Below are positions 31,438-39,902 of a DNA stretch of 64,000 nucleotides, piece by piece; positions within the stretch are counted from its first letter, which is position 1, and the number at the start of each line of letters is the position of its first letter. The notes beneath the pieces are model-generated. The model searched no databases. It was given only the letters and a program-made list of their open reading frames with translations, and was not told the origin of the DNA. Position numbers and translations under genes: made by a program. Source of the stretch: DATARH01 sp036268075 (lineage in GTDB: Bacteria; Pseudomonadota; Alphaproteobacteria; ATCC43930; CGMCC-115725). The stretch spans positions 1 to 64,000 of the forward strand of contig DATAUV010000120.1 in assembly GCA_036268075.1 (NCBI GenBank). The letters are read 5' to 3'.

Positions 31438-33036
31438 ATGGCGACACGGGTTTTGAGGCTGGTTCTCGCGGCCTGGGCGCTCGTCGCGCTGGCGGTCGTC
31501 GCGCCGCGTGGGGCGGAGGCGAAGATTTTTCGCTGGGCCAATGACGGCGATTCCAATTCGATGGACCCGTATGCCCGCGAGGAGACGTTTCTGCTCTCCT
31601 TCGACAGCAACATGTACGAGCCGCTGATCCGGCGTAACGCGAAGATGGAGCTCGAACCCGGGCTCGCGACCGAATGGAAGCAGACCGACCCGACGACCTG
31701 GCGGTTCACCCTGCGCCAAGGGGTCAAGTTCCACGACGGGACGCCGTTTACCGCCGACGACGTGGTGTTTTCGTATGACCGGGCGACGCATCCCGGCTCG
31801 AATTTGTCGAGCCCGCTTTCGACCGTGAAGGAGGTGAGGAAGATCGACGATTTCACGGTCGACTTCATCACCAACGGGCCGGACCCGATCCTGCCGATGA
31901 ACCTGACCGTCATCGACATCATGTCGAAGAAATGGTGCGAGGAGCACAACACGACCCGCGCCGCCGACCTCACCAAAAACGAGGAGAGCTACGCGACGCG
32001 GCACGAGAACGGCACCGGCCCCTTCATGCTCAAGGACCGTGAGCCGGACGTGCGGACCGTACTGGTCAAAAATCCGAACTGGTGGGGATTGAAGGACGAA
32101 CCGATCGATATCGACGAAGCCGATTTCAGCCGCATCGCCAACGCCTCGACCCGGGTGGCGGCGCTGCTCTCGGGCGAGCTCGACATGGTCTACACGGTGC
32201 CGCCGCAGGACATCAGCCGCATCGCCGGGACGCCGCACATGAAGGTGTGGAAGACACCCGAATTGCGGACGATCTTCCTCGGCTTCGACCAGTCGCGGCC
32301 GGAGCTGCTGGAATCGAGCGTCAAGGGCAAGAACCCGTTCAAGGACAAGCGCGTGCGCCAAGCCTTCTACCAGGCGATCGACGAGAGCGCGATCGCGGCG
32401 AAGGTGATGAACAACTATGCCCACCCGACCGCGCTGATGGTCGGCCCCGGCGTCAACGGGTACGACACGGCGCTCGACAAGCGGTTCCCCTATGACCCGG
32501 CGGCGGCGAAAAAACTCTTGGCCGAGGCGGGCTATCCGGACGGGTTCTCGGTCGGGTTCGACTGCCCCAACGACCGCTATGTCGACGACGAGGCGATCTG
32601 CCAGGCGGTGACGGCGATGCTCGCGAAGATCGGGATCAAGGCGAACCTGCTGGCGCAGACCCGCGCCAAGTTTTTCGGCAAGATCAACGCGCCGCGCTAT
32701 GAGACCAGCTTTTACATGCTGGGGTGGACGCCGGCGACGTATGACGCGCTCAACTCGCTGAAGAACCTGGTGCAGACCCGGGACGGCAAGGACGGCGTGT
32801 TCAACACCGGCAGCTACTCGAACCCCAAGATCGACGCGCTCGACAAACAGATCGGGGTCGAGCTCGACAAGGGCAAGCGCGACGACCTGCTGCACCAGGC
32901 GCTGACCCTGACGCGCGACGATTTCGCGTATATCCCGCTGCACCAGCAGGTGGTGGTGTGGGCCACCGACGATAAGGTCGATCTCGCGATCACGGGGGAT
33001 AACTACTTCCAGCTTCGGTTTGTGAAGATGAAGTGA
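31438..33036 (+). CDS. ABC importer substrate-binding protein, SBP_bac_5 (peptide/nickel) family
   Basis: 532 residues with a signal peptide (MATRVLRLVLAAWALVALAV, AEA site). Family marks: YEPLIRRNAKMELEPGLATEW, WRFTLRQGVKFHDGTPFTADDVVFSY, and DKRVRQAFYQAIDESAIA. First gene of a five-gene importer set reading right: receptor, two permeases, two ATPases. GAGGCGCAAAAGGGGGAGG lies upstream as a rich SD. Family members bind oligopeptides, dipeptides, nickel chelates or glutathione; nothing here picks one. Confidence 0.9.
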   Translation: MATRVLRLVLAAWALVALAVVAPRGAEAKIFRWANDGDSNSMDPYAREETFLLSFDSNMYEPLIRRNAKMELEPGLATEWKQTDPTTWRFTLRQGVKFHDGTPFTADDVVFSYDRATHPGSNLSSPLSTVKEVRKIDDFTVDFITNGPDPILPMNLTVIDIMSKKWCEEHNTTRAADLTKNEESYATRHENGTGPFMLKDREPDVRTVLVKNPNWWGLKDEPIDIDEADFSRIANASTRVAALLSGELDMVYTVPPQDISRIAGTPHMKVWKTPELRTIFLGFDQSRPELLESSVKGKNPFKDKRVRQAFYQAIDESAIAAKVMNNYAHPTALMVGPGVNGYDTALDKRFPYDPAAAKKLLAEAGYPDGFSVGFDCPNDRYVDDEAICQAVTAMLAKIGIKANLLAQTRAKFFGKINAPRYETSFYMLGWTPATYDALNSLKNLVQTRDGKDGVFNTGSYSNPKIDALDKQIGVELDKGKRDDLLHQALTLTRDDFAYIPLHQQVVVWATDDKVDLAITGDNYFQLRFVKMK

Positions 33037-33084
33037 ATTGAGGGCGATGCTTGTGGCTACAAAGTTGATGCTTGTCGGCTGCGC

Positions 33085-34071
33085 ATGACCGCCTTCGTCA
33101 TCCGGCGCGTCTTTCAATCGGTGCTGGTGCTGCTGGCGGTGGCGTTGATTGCGTTTGCGCTGTTCAACTATGTCGGCGACCCGATCAACAACATGGTGGG
33201 GCAGGACACGACGCCGGCCGAGCGCGTGCAGCTTCGCCACGAACTGGGGCTCGACCAGAGCTTTATCGTGCAGTTCGCGCGGTTTGTCGGGCACGCGGCG
33301 CAGGGGAATTTCGGGCTGAGCTATCAGCAGGCGCGGCCGGTGGGCCAGATCATCCTGGAAAAGGCGCCGGCGACGCTGGAACTGAGCTTTGTCGCGGCGA
33401 TGATCGCGCTGCTCCTTGGCGTGCCGATGGGGATCTATACCGGGCTGCACCGGCGATCGCTGGTGTCGCAGGCGATGCTGACCGGGTCGCTGATCGGGAT
33501 TTCGCTGCCGACGTTTCTGATCGGCATCCTGCTGATTTTGATCTTTGCCGTCGTCCTCGGGTGGCTGCCGTCGTTCGGGCGCGGGCCGGTCGTGCATATC
33601 GGGTGGTGGAGTACGGGGCTGCTGACCGCGGGCGGATGGCGCGCGATCATCCTGCCGGCGATCACGCTGGCGCTGTTTCAGATGACGCTGATCATGCGCC
33701 TCGTGCGGGCCGAGATGATCGAGGTGCTGCGCACCGACTACATCAAGTTTGCCCGCGCGCGGGGCCTGAGCAACCGAGCGGTCCATTTCGGCCACGCGCT
33801 GAAGAACACGCTGGTGCCGGTGATCACGGTGACCGGCATCCAGCTCGGCGCGGTCATCGCGTTCGCGGTCGTCACCGAGACCGTGTTCCAATGGCCGGGA
33901 ATGGGGCTGATGTTCATCCAGGCGGTGACGTTTGCCGACATCCCGGTGATGGCGGCGTATCTGGTGCTGGTCGGGGCGTTTTTTGTCGTAATCAACCTCG
34001 TCGTCGACCTGCTCTACTACGTCGTCGACCCGCGCCTCAGGATCGAGCGGGAGCACACGGCCGGTGGCTGA
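33085..34071 (+). CDS. ABC importer permease, DppB/OppB type
   Basis: 328 residues, six transmembrane helices. The N-terminus (VIRRVFQSVLVLLAVALIAF) and the DPINNMVGQDTTPAERVQLR loop are typical of DppB. The cytoplasmic EAA loop is visible as DYIKFARARGLSNRAVHFGHALKN. It overlaps the next permease gene by 8 bp. Confidence 0.9.
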   Translation: MTAFVIRRVFQSVLVLLAVALIAFALFNYVGDPINNMVGQDTTPAERVQLRHELGLDQSFIVQFARFVGHAAQGNFGLSYQQARPVGQIILEKAPATLELSFVAAMIALLLGVPMGIYTGLHRRSLVSQAMLTGSLIGISLPTFLIGILLILIFAVVLGWLPSFGRGPVVHIGWWSTGLLTAGGWRAIILPAITLALFQMTLIMRLVRAEMIEVLRTDYIKFARARGLSNRAVHFGHALKNTLVPVITVTGIQLGAVIAFAVVTETVFQWPGMGLMFIQAVTFADIPVMAAYLVLVGAFFVVINLVVDLLYYVVDPRLRIEREHTAGG

Positions 34072-35035
34072 CCTCGTCTCGCCGATCCCGGCCGCGAGCC
34101 CCCCGGCAAATCCACCCACGCCGCCGGGGCGGGCGCGGCGGTTTTTCGACAGCGACATACTCTACAGCTTTCGCCGGTCGCCGGTGACGGTCGCCGCGGC
34201 GGTCGTGGCGGCGCTGATCATTTTCGGCGCGCTGGCGGCGCCGCTCGTCGCGCCGCACAACCCCTACGACCTCGCCTCGGTCAGCCTGATGGACGCGACC
34301 GACCCGCCCGCCTGGCTCGACGGCGGCAATTGGGACTATCCGCTCGGCACCGACAATCTGGGGCGCGACGTCTTGTCGACGATGCTCTACGGGACACGGC
34401 TGTCGCTGACGGTCGGGGTCTCGGCGGTGATGGCGGCGATGCTGCTGGGGGTCGCGCTGGGCCTCGTCGCCGGGTGGCGCGGCGGGTTCACCGAGACGAT
34501 CATCATGCGCGTCGCCGACGTGCAACTGAGCTTTCCGGCGATCCTCATCGCGCTGCTGATCGACGGGGCGGCGCGCGGGATCCTGCCGCGCGACGTGCAG
34601 GCCGAGATCGCGGTCTATGTGCTGATCGTGGCGATCGCGTCGTCGCATTGGGTGTATTTCGCGCGGACGGTGCGCGGGTCGGTGCTGGTCGAGCGCAACA
34701 AGGAATATATCCAGGCCGCGCGGGTGATCGGCGTCAGGCCATGGCGGATCGTCGTCGGGCACCTCTTGCCGAACGTGATCGGGCCGGTGCTGGTGCTGGC
34801 GACGATCAACCTCGCGGTCGCGATCGTGACCGAGGCGACGCTGTCGTTTCTCGGCGTCGGGTTGCCGCCGACCGAGCCGTCGCTCGGGACCCTCATCCGG
34901 GTCGGCAACGACTATCTGATGTCGGGCGACTGGTGGATTTCGATCTTCCCCGGCATCTGGCTCGCGCTCTTGATCCTGTCGGTCAATCTGCTCGGCGACT
35001 GGCTGCGCGACGCGTTCAATCCGAAGCTGCGATGA
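34064..35035 (+). CDS. ABC importer permease, DppC/OppC type
   Basis: 323 residues from a GTG at 34064, inside the end of the previous gene. N-terminal proline-rich cytoplasmic leader, then helix 1 (VTVAAAVVAALIIFGALAAP). DppC marks: PLGTDNLGRDVLSTMLYGTR and the EAA loop EYIQAARVIGVRPWRIVVGH. It forms the translocation pore with the DppB-type subunit. Confidence 0.9.
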   Translation: MADLVSPIPAASPPANPPTPPGRARRFFDSDILYSFRRSPVTVAAAVVAALIIFGALAAPLVAPHNPYDLASVSLMDATDPPAWLDGGNWDYPLGTDNLGRDVLSTMLYGTRLSLTVGVSAVMAAMLLGVALGLVAGWRGGFTETIIMRVADVQLSFPAILIALLIDGAARGILPRDVQAEIAVYVLIVAIASSHWVYFARTVRGSVLVERNKEYIQAARVIGVRPWRIVVGHLLPNVIGPVLVLATINLAVAIVTEATLSFLGVGLPPTEPSLGTLIRVGNDYLMSGDWWISIFPGIWLALLILSVNLLGDWLRDAFNPKLR

Positions 35036-35050
35036 AGTTGTTCGTTCACC

Positions 35051-35132
35051 CGTCATCCCGGCGAAGGCCGGGACCCACGCTTCCGCTGCCCGAGCGGCGG
35101 ACAAGTGGGTCCCGGCCTTCGCCGGGATGACG
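35051..35132. repeat. Dispersed palindromic repeat, family A
   Basis: CGTCATCCCGGCGAAGGCCG and its complement, with the same GCGGACAAGTGGGTCCCGGC interior as the copy at 458-539. It lies in the 111-bp gap between the second permease and the first ATPase gene. Confidence 0.92.
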
Positions 35133-35146
35133 GGTGGGGGCGTGGC

Positions 35147-36127
35147 GTGGCCACCGCGTTACTCGAGGTCGAACACCTTCGCGTCGAGCTGCCGACGCGG
35201 CGGCGCGTGCTGACGGCGATCGACGATGTCAGCTTTTCGATCGCGCCGGGCGAGGTCTTGGGGATCGTCGGGGAGAGCGGGGCGGGGAAGTCGGTGACCG
35301 GGGCGGCGGTCATCGGGCTGTTGGAGCCGCCGCTGCGGATCGCCGGCGGGCGGATCGCGCTCGGCGGGCGGCGCATCGACAACCTGCCTTACGAGGAGAT
35401 GCGCCGCATCAGGGGCAAGGAGATCGGCGCGATCTTTCAGGACCCGCTGACGAGCCTCAACCCGCTCTACACGATCGGGCGGCAATTGACCGAGACGATC
35501 CGCACCCATCTCGACCTCGGCGCCGCGGGCGCGCGCGAGCGGGCGCTGGCGCTGCTCGGCGAGGTCGGGATCGCCGGCGCGGCGCAGCGGCTCGACCACT
35601 ATCCGCACCAGTTTTCCGGCGGAATGCGGCAGCGCGTGGTGATCGCGCTGGCCCTCGCGGCCAACCCGCGCCTCATCATCGCCGACGAGCCGACGACGGC
35701 GCTCGACGTGTCGATCCAGGCGCAGATCATCGCCCTGTTGAAGCGGCTGGGGCGCGAGCACGGCACCGCGATCATGCTGGTGACGCACGACATGGGGGTG
35801 ATCGCAGAGACCGCGCACCGGGTCGCGGTCATGTATGCCGGGCGGATCGTCGAGGTGGGGCCGGTGCGCGACATCGTCGATGCGCCGCAGCACCCGTACA
35901 CAAAGGGGCTGATGGAATCGATCCCGCGCATCGGCGGCGCGCGCGGGCGCCTGCGCCAGATCGACGGGGCGATGCCGCGCCTCCACGAAATCCCGCCCGG
36001 CTGCCCGTTCAACCCGCGCTGCCCCCAGGTGTTCGACCGCTGCCGCCGGGAGCGGCCGGAGCTGATGCACGCGGGAAGCGGCGACGCGGCGTGCTGGCTG
36101 TTTACGGAGGAGCGGGTCGGTGCGTGA
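35147..36127 (+). CDS. ABC importer ATPase, DppD/OppD type
   Basis: 326 residues. Walker A GESGAGKSV, Q-loop IFQDPLTSLNP, signature QFSGGMRQR, Walker B LIIADEPTTALD, switch His LVTHD, and the C-terminal oligopeptide-transporter extension with CPFNPRCPQVFDRC, whose four Cys may bind an Fe-S cluster as in this subfamily. The frame is open to 35105 but that extension (MGPGLRRDDG) is repeat-encoded; the GTG at 35147 is preferred. Confidence 0.9.
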   Translation: MATALLEVEHLRVELPTRRRVLTAIDDVSFSIAPGEVLGIVGESGAGKSVTGAAVIGLLEPPLRIAGGRIALGGRRIDNLPYEEMRRIRGKEIGAIFQDPLTSLNPLYTIGRQLTETIRTHLDLGAAGARERALALLGEVGIAGAAQRLDHYPHQFSGGMRQRVVIALALAANPRLIIADEPTTALDVSIQAQIIALLKRLGREHGTAIMLVTHDMGVIAETAHRVAVMYAGRIVEVGPVRDIVDAPQHPYTKGLMESIPRIGGARGRLRQIDGAMPRLHEIPPGCPFNPRCPQVFDRCRRERPELMHAGSGDAACWLFTEERVGA

Positions 36128-36137
36128 GGCGGAAATG

Positions 36138-36212
36138 ATGGGCTTCGCTGCGCTCAGCCCATCCTACCAGTTCGGCGCCGTAGGATGGGCTGAGCATCGC
36201 AAAGCCCATCAA
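36138..36212. repeat. Dispersed palindromic repeat, family B
   Basis: GATGGGCTTCGCTGCGCTCA ... and GTAGGATGGGCTGAGCATCG, a 75-base inverted repeat in the 101-bp gap between the two ATPase genes. Confidence 0.88.
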
Positions 36213-36228
36213 TCTTGCGCTGCTCGCC

Positions 36229-37254
36229 ATGTCTGAGCCCGCCCCCCTCGTAGAGGTCTCCAACCTCGCGCGGTATTTCGATGTGTCGCCGCCGGTGCTG
36301 GAGCGGGTGCTGCAGGGGAAGCAGCGGGCGTGGGTGAGGGCCATCGACGGGGTCAGCTTTGAGATCAAGCGGGGCGAAACGTTTGCGCTGGTCGGCGAGA
36401 GCGGGTGCGGGAAATCGACGGTGGCGCGGTGCCTTGTCGGGCTCTATCGGCCGAGCGCGGGGAGCATCCGGTTCGACGACATCGACCTCGCGGCGCTGAA
36501 CCGTCACCGGACGGCGGCGCCGCTCAGGCGGCGGCTGCAGATGATCTTTCAGGACCCGTATGCGAGCCTCAACCCGCGTTGGCGGGTGCGGCGGATCATC
36601 GCCGAGCCGCTGGTGACGCACGGGCTCGTCAAGAACGACGCCGAATTACGGCGGCGGGTCGCCGAGTTGCTGGAACAGGTGCGCCTGTCGCCGGCGGATG
36701 GCGACAAGTTTCCGCACGAATTCTCCGGCGGACAGCGCCAGCGCATCTCGATCGCGCGGGCGCTCGCCTCGAACCCCGAGTTCCTCATTTGCGACGAGCC
36801 GACCTCGGCGCTCGACGTGTCGGTGCAGGCGCAGATCCTCAATTTGATGAAGGATTTGCAGCGCAGCTTTGGCCTCACCTATCTGTTCATCTCGCACAAT
36901 CTGGCGGTGATCTATCAGGTGTCGGACCGGGTCGGGGTGATGTATCTCGGCCGGCTGGTGGAAATCGCGGCGTCGGACCGGCTTTTCGCGCGGCCGCTGC
37001 ACCCGTACACGCGGCTGTTGATCGAGACGATCCCCCGGCTCGACCCTCATGGGGAACGGGAACCGGTCGCGGGCGAGGTGCCGAACCCGATCGACCCGCC
37101 GCCCGGCTGCGCCTTCCATCCGCGCTGTCCGTTCGCCAACGCACGCTGCCGCACCGAGCGGCCCGAGCTGATCGCGGCCGAGGGCGCGCTCGTCGCGTGC
37201 CACGCGGTCGAGGAGCGGCGGCTTCCGTATCTCACGACAAGTTCAGCGCCGTAG
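36229..37254 (+). CDS. ABC importer ATPase, DppF/OppF type
   Basis: 341 residues. Walker A GESGCGKST, Q-loop IFQDPYASLNPRW, signature EFSGGQRQRISIARAL, Walker B FLICDEPTSALD, switch FISHN (the usual LVTHD/ISHD with Asn), and the Cys-containing tail CAFHPRCPFANARC. Last gene of the importer; it pairs with the DppD-type ATPase. Start ATG follows the repeat by 16 bases with no strong SD. Confidence 0.9.
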   Translation: MSEPAPLVEVSNLARYFDVSPPVLERVLQGKQRAWVRAIDGVSFEIKRGETFALVGESGCGKSTVARCLVGLYRPSAGSIRFDDIDLAALNRHRTAAPLRRRLQMIFQDPYASLNPRWRVRRIIAEPLVTHGLVKNDAELRRRVAELLEQVRLSPADGDKFPHEFSGGQRQRISIARALASNPEFLICDEPTSALDVSVQAQILNLMKDLQRSFGLTYLFISHNLAVIYQVSDRVGVMYLGRLVEIAASDRLFARPLHPYTRLLIETIPRLDPHGEREPVAGEVPNPIDPPPGCAFHPRCPFANARCRTERPELIAAEGALVACHAVEERRLPYLTTSSAP

Positions 37255-37292
37255 CGCTATCTTCGCACGTGCGAGACGGCTAAAATGACCGC

Positions 37293-38018
37293 ATGAGCGT
37301 CATTAGCCGCATCTTTCTCGGGGCGACCGACTGGTCGCACGGCGGTCCGATCGGCGCGCTGCTCGACCGCGCGGCGAGCCACCTGCCGCACCTGCCGCAC
37401 CTGCACCACGAGCGCCCGGCCGACGACCCGCGCCGGCGCGTCGCCTTTACGATCGCCGTCATCGCGCTCGGCGCCAAGATGGCGCGCGCCGACGGCGAGG
37501 TGACGCGCGACGAGGTCGCCGCGTTCGGCGAGGTGTTCCAGGTGCCGCCGGGCGAGGAAGAGCATGTGCGCATGATCTTCGACCTGGCGCGCAAGAGCAC
37601 GCACGGGTTCGAAAGCTATGCGCGGCAGGTCGGGCGCCTCTTTGCCGAGAACAAGCCGGTGCTCGAGGATCTGCTCGGCGGGCTCTTCCACATCGCGCTG
37701 GCGGATGGCGAGGTCTGCGCGCCGGAAGACCAGTATCTGCGCGAGGTGGCGCATTATTTCGGCTTCACGTCGGTGGAGTATACGCGCATCCGCGCGCTTT
37801 ACGTGGACGCGCCCGAGGCCGCGGACGACCCGCACCACATCCTCGGCATCGACCGCGACGCCTCGCACGACGAAATCCGCGCCGCCTATCACCGCCTCGT
37901 GCGCGACAACCACCCCGATCTGCTGATGGCCCAGGGCCTGCCCCCCGAATGCATTGCCCTCGCCAACTCCCGCGTCGCCCGCATCAACGCGGCGCACGAC
38001 CGGCTGGTGAAGGGGTAA
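37293..38018 (+). CDS. TerB-DnaJ (DjlA-like) co-chaperone
   Basis: 241 residues. Residues 45-165 are a TerB-like helical domain (IAVIALGAKMARADGEVTRD and LFHIALADGEVCAPEDQYLR). Residues 180-241 are a J domain (DPHHILGIDRDASHDEIRAAYH then DNHPD), which stimulates Hsp70 ATPase. No transmembrane anchor is present at the N-terminus, unlike DjlA of enterobacteria. It has an HLPHLPHLHH stretch from a 9-bp tandem repeat at 37381. A HicB-like gene follows at 9 bp. Confidence 0.88.
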   Translation: MSVISRIFLGATDWSHGGPIGALLDRAASHLPHLPHLHHERPADDPRRRVAFTIAVIALGAKMARADGEVTRDEVAAFGEVFQVPPGEEEHVRMIFDLARKSTHGFESYARQVGRLFAENKPVLEDLLGGLFHIALADGEVCAPEDQYLREVAHYFGFTSVEYTRIRALYVDAPEAADDPHHILGIDRDASHDEIRAAYHRLVRDNHPDLLMAQGLPPECIALANSRVARINAAHDRLVKG

Positions 38019-38027
38019 GGTGTCGCC

Positions 38028-38213
38028 GTGCTGAAGATCGAGATCGACCGCGAGACCGACGGCCGCTGGATCGGCGAGGTCCCTGCCCTGCCCGGCGTCC
38101 TCGCCTATGGCAAGACCGAAGAGGAAGCCCGCACCAGCGTCACCGCGCTGGCTTTCCGTGTGATCGCCGATTCCTCCTTCCTCGTCGCCCGCGAAGGCGG
38201 GGGTCCAAGGTGA
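38028..38213 (+). CDS. HicB-like protein with a repeat-derived C-terminus
   Basis: 61 residues from a GTG. The first 48 residues match the HicB partial-RNaseH fold (IEIDRETDGRWIGEVPALPG, then YGKTEEEARTSVTALAFRVI). The last dozen residues (LVAREGGGPR) are encoded by the left arm of a dispersed repeat, which seems to have replaced the normal C-terminus. No HicA-type toxin gene is next to it, so it may be an orphan antitoxin-like protein. Confidence 0.7.
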   Translation: MLKIEIDRETDGRWIGEVPALPGVLAYGKTEEEARTSVTALAFRVIADSSFLVAREGGGPR

Positions 38214-38259
38214 GTGACGGAGCGGTTGCCCCTGGGTTCCCGCCTTCGCGGGGATGACG
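38184..38259. repeat. Dispersed palindromic repeat, family A-like, inside a gene end
   Basis: CGTCGCCCGCGAAGGCGGGG ... CCCGCCTTCGCGGGGATGACG, an imperfect inverted repeat. Its left arm lies within the HicB-like coding sequence and its right arm just before the amidase gene. A related copy is at 41273-41352. Confidence 0.8.
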
Positions 38260-38266
38260 AATCAAT

Positions 38267-39055
38267 ATGAGCTCGACCCTCCTCGATATCCGCGAGCGGT
38301 TGTCGCCGAACCAGGATGGGCGGGGGGAGCCGCCGCGGGTGGACATGCTGGTGCTGCATTACACGGGCATGCAAAGCGGCGCGGCGGCGATCGAGCGGCT
38401 GTGCGATCCGGCGGCGAAGGTCAGCAGCCACTATGTCGTCGAGGAGGACGGGATTGTGTGGCGGCTGGTGCCCGACGACCGGCGGGCGTGGCACGCGGGA
38501 ATCTCGTATTGGGAGGGCGGGCGCGAGCTGAACTACGTGTCGCTCGGAATCGAGATCGTCAATCCGGGGCATGAATGGGGGTATCGGGCGTTTCCCGAGG
38601 CGCAGATGGCGGCGGTCGAGGGGTTGTGCCGGGAGCTGGTCGCGCGGCACCGCGTCCCGGCGCATCGGGTAGTCGGGCACTCGGACATCGCGCCGGAACG
38701 CAAGGCCGACCCGGGCGAGCTGTTCGACTGGCCGCGGCTGGCACGGGCCGGGATCGGCATCTGGCCGGAACCGGCGGAGGAGTTTTCCGCGCTGCGCGGT
38801 CGCGGGGTCGGGGTGGTCGCGCGAGCGGCGGCGCTCGGGAGCCTGGCGCGGATCGGATACGAGGTGGTGCCGGGGAACGAGCAGCCGGCGCTCGCGGCGT
38901 TTCAGCGCCGGTTCCGGCCGGAGCGGTGGGACGGGCGGCTGGATGCGGAGACCGCGGCGCGGTTGGGCGAGGTGCATACGGCTTACGACGAGGTGCGGCA
39001 CAAGCTCGCGCGGCAGCGGCGGGAAAGGTTCAACGCTTATCGGCGGATGAATTGA
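38267..39055 (+). CDS. N-acetylmuramoyl-L-alanine amidase (Amidase_2 family)
   Basis: 262 residues. The zinc amidase fold is clear: MLVLHYTGMQSG (first His ligand), SSHYVVEEDGIVWRLVPDD, WHAGIS, NYVSLGIEIVNPG, and VVGHSDIAPERKADPGELFDW (His and catalytic Lys/Asp). The C-terminal 70 residues look like a peptidoglycan-binding domain (AAFQRRFRPERWDGRLDAETAA). No signal peptide is seen, so it may act like AmpD on cytoplasmic anhydromuropeptides or be exported otherwise. Confidence 0.9.
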   Translation: MSSTLLDIRERLSPNQDGRGEPPRVDMLVLHYTGMQSGAAAIERLCDPAAKVSSHYVVEEDGIVWRLVPDDRRAWHAGISYWEGGRELNYVSLGIEIVNPGHEWGYRAFPEAQMAAVEGLCRELVARHRVPAHRVVGHSDIAPERKADPGELFDWPRLARAGIGIWPEPAEEFSALRGRGVGVVARAAALGSLARIGYEVVPGNEQPALAAFQRRFRPERWDGRLDAETAARLGEVHTAYDEVRHKLARQRRERFNAYRRMN

Positions 39056-39076
39056 CCAAGTACGCGCTGCGCGCGC

Positions 39077-39200
39077 CCTCACCCACCCTTCGGGTCCCCC
39101 CTCTCCCGCAATGCGGGCGAGGGAAAAAGTCCTAATCCCCTCGCCCGCATTGCGGGAGAGGGTGGCACGCGCAGCGTGACGGGTGAGGGCCCGAGCGTAG
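39077..39200. repeat. Dispersed palindromic repeat, family D
   Basis: CTCACCCACCCTTCGGGTCC, CTCTCCCGCAATGCGGGCGAGGG and a second inverted copy CCCTCGCCCGCATTGCGGGAGAGG with GGGTGAGGG at the end. A shorter copy is at 54106-54160. It separates two convergent genes. Confidence 0.85.
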
Positions 39201-39209
39201 CGAGGCGGG

Positions 39210-39605
39210 TCAGTTCAGGCGGCTCGGCCTTTGTTCCGGGCGGCGGGCGGCGAGTTGTCCCGCCTGGTGGTGGCAGATGTGCCAGTTTCCGGCTTCGCGG
39301 ACGAAGTAATTGCTGGCGATGAGGGTGCCGCCCTCGAGTTCTTCCTCGCAGATGACGAAGGCGGTGTCGCCGTAGAGGAAGACGCGCTCGTCGAAGCAGG
39401 TGATGCGCGGCGAGTTGGGGTTGGCGAGGATGCCGCGCCAGCTTTCGACGATCTCGTCGCGCTCGACGAGCGGCGGCCAGCCGGGGTGAAGGCAGGCGAC
39501 CGGGGATTCATGCGCCCATAGCTCGTCCATCGCGGCGAGGTCGCGGGTCGTGAAGGCGCGGTAGAATTCTAGATTGGCCGCGAGCACGGCGTCGGAATCG
39601 GTCAT
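39210..39605 (-). CDS. NTF2-fold (SnoaL-like) protein
   Basis: 131 residues of the SnoaL_3/NTF2-like type: ANLEFYRAFTTRDLAAMDEL at the start, HPGWPPLVERDEIVESWRGIL, ITCFDERVFLYGDTAFVICEE, and NYFVREAGNWHICHHQAGQL. Such proteins form small dimers with a pocket used as a cyclase, isomerase or ligand-binding domain; function here unknown. Confidence 0.85.
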   Translation of the reverse strand: MTDSDAVLAANLEFYRAFTTRDLAAMDELWAHESPVACLHPGWPPLVERDEIVESWRGILANPNSPRITCFDERVFLYGDTAFVICEEELEGGTLIASNYFVREAGNWHICHHQAGQLAARRPEQRPSRLN

Positions 39606-39629
39606 CTCGGGCCTCCGGTGTCAGCTTGG

Positions 39630-39664
39630 TCGAGATTGCCGCGTCCCTCCGCTCCTCGCAATGA
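39630..39664. repeat. Half copy of repeat family F
   Basis: GTCGAGATTGCCGCGTCCCT then CTCCTCGCAATGACA matches the right arm of the copy at 6789-6880. It lies upstream of the urea transporter promoter. Confidence 0.6.
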
Positions 39665-39829
39665 CAAGCCCGAGGGTAAGCCCCGGGGAGACGCGACGGA
39701 GGGCGTGGAAAACGCCAAGCGCCTAAATTTTCATCATCGGAGCGAGGCGCGCACCGCGACTGCGCAACGAATAAGCAATTGCGCGAAAATTCCCCTCGCC
39801 AACCGCCGAGTCACAGGCTCGTGAACTAT

Positions 39830-39845
39830 TGGCCTCGATCTTGCT
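39830..39845 (+). promoter_or_regulatory. Sigma-54 (-24/-12) promoter candidate for urtABCDE
   Basis: TGGCCTCGATCTTGCT has GG (39831-39832) and GC (39843-39844) exactly 10 bases apart and matches the consensus TGGCACGRNNNTTGCW at all but three positions. It lies 58 bases before the urtA start. Urea transport is commonly under nitrogen (NtrC) control, so the position makes sense. Transcription would start about 39856. No palindromic NtrC site is certain in the upstream 39670-39830 stretch. Confidence 0.65.
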
Positions 39846-39902
39846 CCCTCCCCTCCATGCCGGGGGGTCGACCGCCGCGCAGAGCAGAAGAGAGAGGGAG
39901 AG

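Noticed and set aside
31360..34158. A 932-codon open frame on the minus strand opposite the ABC receptor and permease genes
   Set aside because: It is the antisense shadow of high-GC coding sequence: Arg/His/Asp-rich composition, no domain, and the plus-strand genes are clear family members.
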